This document shows, one piece after another, positions 15,952 to 24,333 of a DNA stretch of 46,700 nt. The stretch covers positions 1 through 46,700 of the forward strand of contig JAUUZQ010000022.1 in assembly GCA_030589895.1 (NCBI GenBank). The letters are read 5' to 3'. The position numbers and the translations under genes were made by a program. Each line of letters opens with the position of its first letter. The first letter of the stretch is position 1. Origin of the DNA: Bacteroidales bacterium. GTDB lineage: Bacteria > Bacteroidota > Bacteroidia > Bacteroidales > GCA-2748055. Under the pieces are notes generated by a model. It did no database searches. It had not been told where the DNA came from and worked only from the letters and a program-made list of their open reading frames with translations.

Positions 15952-18624
15952 TTAATTTCCCAGGTAAAATTTCCTGTAGAATAACAGATAGGGTACAAAT
16001 TCTTTGGTCCGAAGAAGGCTCTGGTAATTTTGTTGAGAGATAAGAACCAGCTTATAGGAATCCCCGGGTATCTCTCCAAGTATAAGTTGTATATCCTCGC
16101 CTACCTTTGAGGCATATCTGCTCACCCCTTCAAAATCTGCAAATTCCTGAACCTTTAATATATTATAATCAGATCCCAATACTGTTAATTCTATTTCCAG
16201 GTCATAGGCGATAAAATTATCCAGATTATAATTCAGGAGATTGAAATTAACCAGATTCATATTCTCGGAAGTTCTAAGTGCAATAATAAAATAGTGATTG
16301 GCAGTGGAATCAAATGTATAAATTTCAACCGCTTCCTTCACAATATCCGCTTCCTTGATTACAGGGAATGCCACATACATGTAATCTATAATTTCCTGCG
16401 ATTTTTCAGCAATCTCTGTATTTGGATATTGAGATACAATTGAATCCAATTCCACTTTCATCTCCTCCTTACCTTGTACTGAACCCATGGAAATTGCCTT
16501 CAGGTACCGAAGCCTTAACACCATATCTTCATCCTCACTATATTTTGTCAATCCATATTCAACATCTCTGAGGACAGCTGAATAATTTTCAGCTTTAAAA
16601 GAATTGTAGACAGATTCATAATACCTTTCCACCTTATTAGCCTCCTCTTCCAACTCATTTATATAGTTTGGATTGGTGAGGAGTTTTGCCATATGACTAT
16701 CAGGATATTTACTGCTTAATAAATTTTTATAATATTCTGCCCTGCCTGCATTCTGCTTGGTATTAAAGAGTTCATAAAGATGGTAGTATGAACCCATTGT
16801 ATAATCACCATCACTATATCTGCCAATCAGGTTCTCTAAAGATTCAATGGCTTTGTCATAGTCGAGCAAATCTTTCTGATAAATAAGTCCCATATTATAT
16901 AATGCCTCCTCAAGCATAATATGTGATTGATCCATAGCCGAATCAGTCATTGGAATATCTCTAAGGTAATACTCCCTCGATTTATCATCAATTAGTTCGA
17001 CACCTTCTTCACCATTCTCACCTGTACCATCCATCACCTCTTCATCGAGTAGTGCGGTAACCGTCTGTTTATTACTACGCCTCCAGTTATCTTCAAGCTT
17101 TCGCTCACCCCATTTCATTCTGAATTCGGGTTGCCCAAAACTTTTTGCATTCAGATTATAGAAATACCACTTTCCACCTGTTTGCGGATTATTAGACCCC
17201 GATGCATTCGAATAAAAGCCTGATCTGTTGTATTGCATATCCTGCATAGCCTCTTGTTGTCTGCGCTGTGCTTCGGCCTCAGCTACTCTTACATCAGAAA
17301 TTATTCCATCAATTACAGCAAACCTTTCATCTTCATTCATTCCGGCCAGCACTTGCACGCTGTCTTGCAATTCAAAAACATCTACATTTCTAACCAGGTT
17401 ATTTAAACTGTTGGACCTGAGCTTCAGATTTGAATAGTTCGGGTAATCTGCTTCCAGTAAATTAACTGCAGTATCATAGTATGCAGCAGAAAGCGTATAG
17501 ATGGGTTCGTTATAATATATACCTGCCAGTGTGAGACATGACTCTCCTTTCTGGAAATTATTCTGCATGCTACTGCTTACTGAAAGATGATAATACTCAA
17601 TTGCCTTCTTTCTGTCTCCCTCCTCCATAGAAATATTTCCCAGGGCATAATAGATCTGATCCAGATACTCCGTATTCTTACTGTCCTTCAACATTTTCTT
17701 CAGCAACTTCTTAATCTCATTGCTCCCTGCTGCTCCCGACTGAAAAGCGTCTGCCATACTCACTTTTGCGTTGAACGCCATCACATAGGGGGGATTCATT
17801 TTCACAACCCTCTTGAAATTCTTTATTGCCTTTTCGCTGTTATCAAGCTTTGTATATATCTGGGCAAGGATATAAGTATATCTGATTTTTGTGCCTTTTT
17901 TGAGACGCATATCCAACGCCTTTTCAAGATATGCAGCTGCCTGATCATAGTCCTCAACTTTAAGATAATAATCTGCAAGTGTGGTATACAATTCCTTATG
18001 ATACTTTTCGGGGTACTCCTCCAGATCATATAGATTAGCAAGAATCTCTTCTGATTGCTTCAATTCACCAATCATGATATATGCACGTGCCAGCCAGGTA
18101 AGCGCCAAATAGGTAGATTCTTCATCGGGAAATGTTTTAATCACATGTTTGAATGCTTCCGAAGCCAGGAAGAAATCACCTTTGTACATATATGACTTTC
18201 CAATGAGCACAAAACAATCATCCATCCACTTATTATACTCTTTCTTATTGTAAAACTCTTTCTGTTTCTCATTCTGCTCTCCCGCCTTGACCTTTGGTTT
18301 AGAGCTTATTGAATGGAAGGTAGAAACCTTGGATGATTTGTCGATTGCACGTTGCATTTGTGGAGCAATGCTCTGTTGTATCGATTCATCCTCATACAAA
18401 AAGAGAGGGAGAATTTTTGTATAATTATCAATAATGGAAGTTTCAGCTCGTTCCAGGCCTTTCTTATAACTCTCGTTTCCATTAAAATAGATGTTGTAAT
18501 GAGAAGTAAGATTGTGAAAATTTCTGCTTGCCGAGGTATTCTTCTCAACACTGCAGGAGTTAAGTAAGGTCCCGATTATCAGAACGCTAAATAGAAATAT
18601 ATGTGAATATCGTCTCAGGGGCAA
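15952..18624 (-). CDS. porW: PorW/SprE: TPR lipoprotein of the type IX secretion system
   Basis: 890 residues. A lipoprotein signal (VLIIGTLLNSC, lipobox cysteine near residue 24) is followed by RNFHNLTSHYNIYFNGNESYKKG, cut here to its core NLTSHYNIYFNGNE, the hallmark start of SprE/PorW. Tetratricopeptide repeats span most of residues 130-380, for example YLKVEDYDQAAAYLEKAL, and further repeats occur at about 570-740. The protein sits in the periplasmic side of the T9SS, linking the trans-envelope motor complex to outer-membrane parts, and is needed for secretion and gliding in flavobacteria. It begins a run porW-porX-tsaE, and a 147-base spacer precedes it. Confidence 0.88.
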   Translation of the reverse strand: MPLRRYSHIFLFSVLIIGTLLNSCSVEKNTSASRNFHNLTSHYNIYFNGNESYKKGLERAETSIIDNYTKILPLFLYEDESIQQSIAPQMQRAIDKSSKVSTFHSISSKPKVKAGEQNEKQKEFYNKKEYNKWMDDCFVLIGKSYMYKGDFFLASEAFKHVIKTFPDEESTYLALTWLARAYIMIGELKQSEEILANLYDLEEYPEKYHKELYTTLADYYLKVEDYDQAAAYLEKALDMRLKKGTKIRYTYILAQIYTKLDNSEKAIKNFKRVVKMNPPYVMAFNAKVSMADAFQSGAAGSNEIKKLLKKMLKDSKNTEYLDQIYYALGNISMEEGDRKKAIEYYHLSVSSSMQNNFQKGESCLTLAGIYYNEPIYTLSAAYYDTAVNLLEADYPNYSNLKLRSNSLNNLVRNVDVFELQDSVQVLAGMNEDERFAVIDGIISDVRVAEAEAQRRQQEAMQDMQYNRSGFYSNASGSNNPQTGGKWYFYNLNAKSFGQPEFRMKWGERKLEDNWRRSNKQTVTALLDEEVMDGTGENGEEGVELIDDKSREYYLRDIPMTDSAMDQSHIMLEEALYNMGLIYQKDLLDYDKAIESLENLIGRYSDGDYTMGSYYHLYELFNTKQNAGRAEYYKNLLSSKYPDSHMAKLLTNPNYINELEEEANKVERYYESVYNSFKAENYSAVLRDVEYGLTKYSEDEDMVLRLRYLKAISMGSVQGKEEMKVELDSIVSQYPNTEIAEKSQEIIDYMYVAFPVIKEADIVKEAVEIYTFDSTANHYFIIALRTSENMNLVNFNLLNYNLDNFIAYDLEIELTVLGSDYNILKVQEFADFEGVSRYASKVGEDIQLILGEIPGDSYKLVLISQQNYQSLLRTKEFVPYLLFYRKFYLGN

Positions 18625-18771
18625 GATTATAAGTATTTATCCTAAATTATTAACTCCGTTTAGAATCATATATTTTACACGAGTACAAAAAAAATAGCGG
18701 ACTCATTAAAGCAATCAATGAATTATTGCGAATAATCATTTATAGAATGAGCCTACCCAATACGATCCAAT

Positions 18772-19011
18772 CTATAAAGTGTTAATATTCAGGACCTCTT
18801 TTACTTCAGGTACATCATTTTTTATAGCCATTTCAACACCAACTTTCATTGTCTGCATGCTAAAGGGACATCCATGGCATGCTCCGGTAAGCTGAACCTT
18901 AACTACCATGTCCTCGGTCACCTCAACAAGATCAATATTTCCGCCATCTGCAATCAGGTAAGGACGAATTTTGTCCAGTGCTGCCTCAATACGCTTTTTG
19001 ATATCCTCCAT
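18772..19011 (-). CDS. NifU C-terminal-domain iron-sulfur scaffold protein
   Basis: 79 residues comprising one NifU C-terminal domain. The motif TGACHGCPFS carries the CxxC pair that binds a Fe-S cluster between two subunits. The N-terminal IRPYLIADGGNIDLVEV is typical. The protein is likely a carrier or scaffold in iron-sulfur cluster delivery in the cytosol. It lies 23 bases downstream of mrp, another Fe-S carrier, which supports a shared role. Confidence 0.92.
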   Translation of the reverse strand: MEDIKKRIEAALDKIRPYLIADGGNIDLVEVTEDMVVKVQLTGACHGCPFSMQTMKVGVEMAIKNDVPEVKEVLNINTL

Positions 19012-19034
19012 AATCTTTACATCAAAATAATATA

Positions 19035-20132
19035 TTACTTGGTTGTTATCTCAACCCGCTTTGTGGGCTCCAACTCAGCATTTCTCTTTTCTGTCAATTC
19101 AATTACTCTGGATGCCAGCTTTTTAAACGACTTTCCGGGAATGCTACTTTCATCCAGGGCAATAGGCTCTCCTGCATCACCCGATTCACAAATTCCTTGT
19201 ACAATAGGGATCTGAGCCAAGAGTTCAATATTCAGCTTTTCAGCCATTTTCTTACATCCATCTTTTCCAAAAATGTAATATTTATTTTCTGGCAGCTCCT
19301 CGGGTGTGAACCATGACATATTTTCCACAATACCAAGAACAGGTACGTTTATCTTTTCGCCGGTAAACATACTGATTCCTTTAATTACATCAGCCAACGC
19401 TACTTCCTGCGGTGTACTAACTATGATTGCTCCGGTAACAGGAACTTCCTGAACAATGGTTAAATGAACATCACCGGTCCCTGGAGGAAGATCAAGAATC
19501 AGGTAATCAAGTTCACCCCAATCTCCCTGTGAAATGAGCTGTTTCAATGCACTTGTAGCCATAGGACCCCTCCATACAAGAGCGTCTTCGGGTTTTACAA
19601 AAAACCCAACTGACAACAGTTTGATTCCATATTTTTCAACAGGAGTAATCCATTCAACTCCATCTTCATTCCTGGCGCTTGGCCTTTCATCCTCCAAACC
19701 AAACATCTTTGGTATAGACGGTCCGTAAACATCTGCATCAAGCAAACCCACTTTGAAACCGGAGTTCTTCAATCCTACTGCCAGGTTAACTGCAACTGTA
19801 GATTTACCTACGCCGCCCTTACCTGATGCCACAGCAATAATATTCTTCACTCCTGGTAATATCTCAGGAGCAACTGGTCTTTCAGGAACTATAGTTCCAA
19901 TGTTCCCCTTTATTTTAATATCCTCACCAAGTTGCGTCTCAATTGCACTGACACAGGACTTCTTCATAGATTGAATGAAGGGATCATTTGGTCTGCTAAA
20001 CTTGAGGGCAAACATTACTTCATTTCCCTCAACTGTCAGATTTTCTACCATTCCCAACTCTACTACATTCTTTCTTGATTCAGGATGAACCACTCTTTTG
20101 AGTGCCTCAAGCACCATCTCTTTCGTCACCAT
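19035..20132 (-). CDS. mrp: Mrp/NBP35-family iron-sulfur cluster carrier ATPase
   Basis: About 365 residues from ATG 20132; a TTG seven codons upstream is also open. Residues 1-75 form a MIP18/DUF59-like domain (MVLEALKRVVHPES). The P-loop ATPase follows with the deviant Walker A GKGGVGKSTVAVNLA, LLDADVYGPSIPKMFG, and DYLILDLPPGTGDVHL. The family binds and transfers Fe-S clusters to apo-proteins. The C-terminal CxxC of many Mrp proteins is absent here (VENMSWFTPEELPENKYYIFG, shown by its ends VENMSWF and KYYIFG), as is usual in Bacteroidota. Its partner gene nifU-like follows. Confidence 0.92.
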   Translation of the reverse strand: MVTKEMVLEALKRVVHPESRKNVVELGMVENLTVEGNEVMFALKFSRPNDPFIQSMKKSCVSAIETQLGEDIKIKGNIGTIVPERPVAPEILPGVKNIIAVASGKGGVGKSTVAVNLAVGLKNSGFKVGLLDADVYGPSIPKMFGLEDERPSARNEDGVEWITPVEKYGIKLLSVGFFVKPEDALVWRGPMATSALKQLISQGDWGELDYLILDLPPGTGDVHLTIVQEVPVTGAIIVSTPQEVALADVIKGISMFTGEKINVPVLGIVENMSWFTPEELPENKYYIFGKDGCKKMAEKLNIELLAQIPIVQGICESGDAGEPIALDESSIPGKSFKKLASRVIELTEKRNAELEPTKRVEITTK

Positions 20133-20185
20133 TTCTATTAATTCTTTTTGCAAAGATAACCAATTTTTTTATTTAGATTTAATCT

Positions 20186-20524
20186 TTATAAAGCTAATTC
20201 CTTCATCGGATCCCAAAATAAATTGGTAAAATCAACGACCTCATCATTAATAACGACTATTCCTTCACTCTCCAATAATTCCACCATAATTTTACTGCCC
20301 CCAAAGTGATGTTTCCCTGTTAACATCCCCATTCGGTTCACAACCCTGTGGGCCGGAACAAAAACAACTTGTGTAAATGATGAATTCATGGCCCAGCCAA
20401 CCATGCGTGAAGATTGAGGGGAACCAAGATACCGGGCAATAGCACCGTAAGTCGTTACCCTCCCGGGAGGAATCAAACGTGTTAGCTCATACACTTTTTC
20501 AAAAAAGTTGTTACTCTTGCTCAT
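20186..20524 (-). CDS. Alkyltransferase-like protein (MGMT family without catalytic cysteine)
   Basis: 112 residues matching the C-terminal DNA-binding domain of O6-methylguanine-DNA methyltransferase: IPPGRVTTYGAIARYLG, then SSRMVGWAMN, then VPAHRVVNRMG. In active methyltransferases the motif is PCHR; here it is PAHR, so the alkyl-accepting cysteine is alanine. Proteins of this kind (ATL, such as the Thermus PAHR protein) bind O6-alkylguanine and flag it to nucleotide excision repair, and do not repair it themselves. The gene overlaps trmB by 14 bases, so they are probably co-translated. Confidence 0.9.
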   Translation of the reverse strand: MSKSNNFFEKVYELTRLIPPGRVTTYGAIARYLGSPQSSRMVGWAMNSSFTQVVFVPAHRVVNRMGMLTGKHHFGGSKIMVELLESEGIVVINDEVVDFTNLFWDPMKELAL

Positions 20525-21221
20525 CTTCAGGAATCTCCTCTATATTTTTCTGGGAAGGAAGTAAAAATGAGATATAGGTAATATTGGATCCTTCATCCAA
20601 AAACTGCTGTTCATAGAATGTTTTAATGCTCAAAATATCATCATTGAATTCAGAATGATAGAGGTCCTGAGTCAGCTTGAGTGTCTTTAAGTTATTGTAT
20701 TTAACCACATTATGTGTGTACAGGTATAAAACATCACTATCCGTTTTCAGATGAACAATCCCTTTATCGATCAGAATACTTCTGTAAAGATTTAAAAACC
20801 TCGCTCCTGTAAGTCTCTTTTTGTTTCTCTTCTTTTTCAGTTGTGGATCGGGGAAGGTAATCCAGATCTCCTCAATTTCCTCTTCCTTGAAGAAGGAGGG
20901 AATAATTTCAACCCTTGTTCTGAGAAATGCCACATTTTTGAGATTTCTTTCATTGGCTGTTTTAGCACCCTTCCAAATACGGGCGCCTTTGATATCCACT
21001 CCAATAAAATTTCTTTCAGGAAAACGCATTGCGAGGTTAACAGTATATTCACCTTTGCCACACCCCAGTTCCAATGTAATGGGATTGCTATTCTGAAAAA
21101 CCTCTTCAGCCCACTTGCCTTTCAAGAGATAATCGGAATTGGACACTTCTTCAAAACCTGGTTGAAATACCCGGTCGAAAGCTTCCATTTCCTTAAACTT
21201 CTGAAGCTTATTTTTACTCAA
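20511..21221 (-). CDS. trmB: tRNA (guanine46-N7)-methyltransferase
   Basis: 236 residues. TrmB methylates G46 in the tRNA variable loop with S-adenosylmethionine. The SAM motif is ITLELGCGKGEYTVNLA, and FPDPQLKKKRNKKRL is the characteristic active-site and tRNA-binding segment. The start is a TTG at 21221. It is preferred to the ATG at 21188 because the extra residues MSKNKLQKFKEM match the conserved N-terminus of Bacteroidota TrmB. It lies 12 bases after gldH and overlaps the next gene. Confidence 0.95.
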   Translation of the reverse strand: MSKNKLQKFKEMEAFDRVFQPGFEEVSNSDYLLKGKWAEEVFQNSNPITLELGCGKGEYTVNLAMRFPERNFIGVDIKGARIWKGAKTANERNLKNVAFLRTRVEIIPSFFKEEEIEEIWITFPDPQLKKKRNKKRLTGARFLNLYRSILIDKGIVHLKTDSDVLYLYTHNVVKYNNLKTLKLTQDLYHSEFNDDILSIKTFYEQQFLDEGSNITYISFLLPSQKNIEEIPEDEQE

Positions 21222-21233
21222 AACTTTTTAAGA

Positions 21234-21707
21234 TTAGGGGATTACTTTTTCAACTCTAATACCAATATCACTCACAGGAAGCTTTGGATCTCTCATCCCT
21301 TGTTCAAGCTTAATCGAATAAATTCCTTTGTCGGGGAAGTGGGTTTGATTTCTATACATATATCGAATCTCTCGTATATTTCCATTTCCTTTCCCAATCC
21401 ACTTACCGCTGGGTTCAGCAATAGGATAGTTTATTGTATCTCTTAGTGATTGACCTGAGGGGCCGGTAACTTCAACAAACAAATATAGATTGCTCATAGG
21501 ATAATCAGTAGTATGCCGCAACTGGATCAGGATATCATACTGTGATTCAATATCATCAATTTCAAATGAATAACTCTTGAAATCATCCCATGTCCAAACA
21601 GAATTATCGACATGCTCGTATACGTCCACAACAACATTTTTATCGCAAGCCACAAGGAGTAAGGGAATCAGAATTAAGAGGGTTTTTAAACCGGATATAG
21701 CTTTCAT
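21234..21707 (-). CDS. gldH: Gliding motility lipoprotein GldH
   Basis: 157 residues with a lipoprotein signal (LLILIPLLLVAC, cysteine at about residue 21). The segments NSVWTWDDFKSYSFEI and DYPMSNLYLFVEV are typical of GldH, a lipoprotein needed for gliding in flavobacteria and present in many non-gliding Bacteroidota with T9SS. Its exact molecular role is not known. The ATG overlaps the ricT stop by 4 bases (ATGA), and holB-ricT-gldH is a recurrent order in the phylum. Confidence 0.9.
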   Translation of the reverse strand: MKAISGLKTLLILIPLLLVACDKNVVVDVYEHVDNSVWTWDDFKSYSFEIDDIESQYDILIQLRHTTDYPMSNLYLFVEVTGPSGQSLRDTINYPIAEPSGKWIGKGNGNIREIRYMYRNQTHFPDKGIYSIKLEQGMRDPKLPVSDIGIRVEKVIP

Positions 21708-22858
21708 CTCCTTTTCGATTGTTTATGAGGTCCTCGCTTGGGTTTTCTTTTTTTATTTGGCTTTTCAAAACGCGTAAGACTCTCCTGCCCAACAACGTTT
21801 AAATAATCTGAATCTTTCTTCGGAGCAGGTATATCTGAAGGATTATTAAGATTTTCGGGAAATTCTCCCTTTTTATTCATCGCAATTATCTGCTTAACAC
21901 GCTCTGCAGAAACAGGAACCAGGCTTGTCCCCTTTTCACTTTCCAGTAAATACCATGACACCTCCCTGTATACATCTGTTTTCTGATGTGAGGCCTTTCC
22001 TTTTGAGGTCTTCAATACAATATTTCTATCCGGAAAGGTTTTTTTTGCATCAGCATAGCTGGCTACTTCGTAATTCAGACAGCATTTCAGTTTGCCACAC
22101 TGACCTGCAAGTTTTTGTGGATTCAGTGACACCTCCTGGATACGGGCAGACTGAGTAGATACTGAGACAAAATTTGTGATAAATGATGAACAACAGAGTT
22201 CTCTTCCACATGTACCAATTCCGCCAATTCTACCAGCCTCCTGACGGGCTCCGATCTGCCTCATCTCGATTCTTATCCTGAAACTATCTGCCAACACCTT
22301 GATTAACTCCCGAAAGTCAACCCTTTCATCTGCAATATAATAGAAGATAGCCTTGGTTTTATCACCCTGGTATTCAACATCACCGATCTTCATATTCAGC
22401 CTTAAATCTTCAGAGATTCTTCGGGCCTTAAGCATGGTCTCATGCTCCTGATTTATAGCTTCTTTCCATTTGTCAAGATCTGCTTCCTTGGCCTTTCTAT
22501 AAACCTTTTTCAGCTCATCAATCCTTGGATCGAATTTAGTTTTATTCAATTGCTTCTGAACGATCTCCCCTGCCAGTGTAATAATCCCGATATCATGTCC
22601 CGGAGAAGCTTCAACAGCAACAAAATCACCACGTTTAATACGTAGCTCATTAACATTGGTAAAATATTCCTTTCGGGTATTCTTAAATCTTACTTCAACA
22701 ATATCAGGAATATCTATATCGTCGGAAATCTCTCTCAGCCAATTATAAGAATCCAGTTTACCACACTGACTAAAATAGTTACTTATCTGGTCTCTGTTAT
22801 CGTTATTTATCTCCTGGCTTTTTTGAGAACAACATCCTCTTGCTTGTGCGCTATCCAT
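21704..22858 (-). CDS. ricT: PSP1-domain protein, RicT/YaaT family
   Basis: About 384 residues from ATG 22858 (MDSAQARGCC). The longer frame from 22891 would begin at or before the predicted transcription start, so it is rejected. The PSP1 domain includes VEVRFKNTRKEYF at its start and the cysteine-rich motifs GIGTCGRELCCSSF and GQCGKLKCCLNYE. In Bacillus the homologue RicT works with RicA and RicF in an Fe-S complex that steers RNase Y; the role in Bacteroidota is not defined. The C-terminal 30 residues are lysine/arginine-rich. It has a consensus promoter directly upstream. Confidence 0.88.
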   Translation of the reverse strand: MDSAQARGCCSQKSQEINNDNRDQISNYFSQCGKLDSYNWLREISDDIDIPDIVEVRFKNTRKEYFTNVNELRIKRGDFVAVEASPGHDIGIITLAGEIVQKQLNKTKFDPRIDELKKVYRKAKEADLDKWKEAINQEHETMLKARRISEDLRLNMKIGDVEYQGDKTKAIFYYIADERVDFRELIKVLADSFRIRIEMRQIGARQEAGRIGGIGTCGRELCCSSFITNFVSVSTQSARIQEVSLNPQKLAGQCGKLKCCLNYEVASYADAKKTFPDRNIVLKTSKGKASHQKTDVYREVSWYLLESEKGTSLVPVSAERVKQIIAMNKKGEFPENLNNPSDIPAPKKDSDYLNVVGQESLTRFEKPNKKRKPKRGPHKQSKRR

Positions 22859-22896
22859 AATTCTCAATCTAAAGGTTGACTTATGTGCCAACCAGA

Positions 22897-22927
22897 CAAA
22901 GTTAATTAAAGCGAAAAAGAAAACAAA
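22897..22927 (-). promoter_or_regulatory. Consensus Bacteroidota promoter for ricT-gldH-trmB (TTTG-N19-TAACTTTG)
   Basis: On the minus strand TTTG (22924-22927) is followed after exactly 19 bases by TAACTTTG (22897-22904), a perfect fit to the Bacteroidota housekeeping consensus. Transcription would start near 22890, giving a leader of about 30 bases to the ATG at 22858. Confidence 0.82.
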
Positions 22928-22945
22928 ACCCTTATGAATCCGAGA

Positions 22946-24088
22946 TCAGTCAGTCTTCTCAGGCTGTTTTAAGAGCAGAATGGTCTTAATGGCAAGATCC
23001 ATTAATACGAGTCGGGCATAACCGTTGGCCTCAATGTGCTGACTGGCTTTTTCAAATTCGGAAGTCAGATCATATACATTCCCGGAATGGATAAATGCTG
23101 AAAACTTTTGCGAAAATTCATCTTCTTTCTTTGATAAAAAACTAATATCGTTCTGCTTTAGATTTAGTACAAAGTTTTCCCTGATCATTCTCAAACAGTA
23201 GGAAAAGAATAATTTCAAACGTTCCCGACCCAATCCTGCCATCCTTTCAACCCAAGTATTAATGTCAATGATCTCTCGTTTATAACACTTTCTCATGAAG
23301 TATGTAAACTCCTCAAAGTGAGTATTATCCAGCTCATCAGAGACCATCATTTGTAGCGCCTTGCTATAATTTCCATTGGACCGCCTTATTACATCCTCAA
23401 TAAGTTCCTGTGCCTCGGGAAAATTTTTCTGCAAACCTTCTGCAATATTTTCACTCTTCAAAGGAGCTACACGTATCATCTGCGTACGACTCAGTATAGT
23501 CGGCAAAATCAATTCAGTATTTTCAGAAATGAGTAAAAATATTGTCTTTGAATAAGGTTCTTCGATCGATTTTAGCAGACTATTGGCTGCTGAAGCATTC
23601 ATCTTTTCAGGCAACCAGATGATCATTACCTTGTATTCACCTTCATATGACTTCAGACTCAGTTTTCGAAGGATAGATGTACTCTCATGCTTACTGATCA
23701 GCCCCTGTTTGTTCTCAGCTCCAATTGCTTCATACCATTGATTTTCCGTAAGATAGGGATTGATATCCAGTATTGTTCTCCACTGCTCAATAAAATGATC
23801 ACTCACAGGATTGGTTTTCACCTCCTTATTAGTAAAAACAGGAAATACAAAATGAAGATCCGGATGCACAAGTTTTGCAAATTTAATACAGGAAGGACAG
23901 GTGCCACAGGAATCAAGTTCAGTTCTGTTTTCGCAAGATATGTACTGTGCATAGGCAATCGCTAAAGGAAGTTTCCCAACTCCCGATGGCCCAAAAAAGA
24001 GTTGTGCATGACTGATCCTCTCCTCCTTTACAGTACGAATTAAGCGCTGCTTAATCTCCTCTTGTCCTAGTACTTCGCTGAATTTCAT
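22946..24088 (-). CDS. holB: DNA polymerase III delta' subunit
   Basis: 380 residues of the clamp-loader AAA family. It starts MKFSEVLGQEEIKQRL and has HAQLFFGPSGVGKLPLA, a P-loop in which the lysine is followed by Leu, not Ser/Thr. This degenerate site fits a structural subunit that does not hydrolyse ATP. A zinc module is formed by CENRTELDSCGTCPSC. The sensor region is NSLLKSIEEPYSKTIFLL, with ILSRTQMIRV. The subunit helps load the sliding clamp at the fork. It heads the minus-strand run leading to ricT and gldH. Confidence 0.92.
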   Translation of the reverse strand: MKFSEVLGQEEIKQRLIRTVKEERISHAQLFFGPSGVGKLPLAIAYAQYISCENRTELDSCGTCPSCIKFAKLVHPDLHFVFPVFTNKEVKTNPVSDHFIEQWRTILDINPYLTENQWYEAIGAENKQGLISKHESTSILRKLSLKSYEGEYKVMIIWLPEKMNASAANSLLKSIEEPYSKTIFLLISENTELILPTILSRTQMIRVAPLKSENIAEGLQKNFPEAQELIEDVIRRSNGNYSKALQMMVSDELDNTHFEEFTYFMRKCYKREIIDINTWVERMAGLGRERLKLFFSYCLRMIRENFVLNLKQNDISFLSKKEDEFSQKFSAFIHSGNVYDLTSEFEKASQHIEANGYARLVLMDLAIKTILLLKQPEKTD

Positions 24089-24116
24089 TTAACTTTTTTC
24101 TCTCTTTAATGGTAAA

Positions 24117-24146
24117 CAAATGTAATAAAAATATGATGATGACTAA
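24117..24146 (-). promoter_or_regulatory. Promoter for holB (TTA-N19-TACATTTG)
   Basis: The minus-strand -7 box TACATTTG (24117-24124) is a perfect TAnnTTTG match. Nineteen bases upstream is TTA in place of TTG (24144-24146). The ATG lies about 30 bases downstream. Confidence 0.6.
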
Positions 24147-24183
24147 GTCAAATAATAGATACAATATCTGAAATTTTCAGGAA

Positions 24184-24206
24184 GTCTGGGGTAGCCCCAG
24201 ACCTAC
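24184..24206 (-). repeat. REP-like hairpin: GTAG plus 8-bp stem
   Basis: On the minus strand GTAG (24203-24206) directly precedes GTCTGGGG-CTA-CCCCAGAC, a perfect 8-bp stem with a 3-base loop. It lies between the divergent holB and pgk genes. The architecture equals that of the element at 1777-1800, although the stem sequence differs. Confidence 0.7.
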
Positions 24207-24281
24207 TAAACAATTTTTAACATACTGTCTCAAATGTAAAGGGCTATATTCAAGGTCTCTGCAAACAAACAACTTTTTTAT

Positions 24282-24289
24282 TACCTTTG
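24282..24289 (+). promoter_or_regulatory. -7 box TACCTTTG of the pgk promoter
   Basis: TACCTTTG fits TAnnTTTG and lies 44 bases before the pgk ATG. The -33 region is poor (TCTG at 24258-24261, 20 bases upstream). Confidence 0.55.
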
Positions 24290-24333
24290 CGGTACATTTA
24301 CATTTTACCGAATAATCATAAACAAAATACAAT

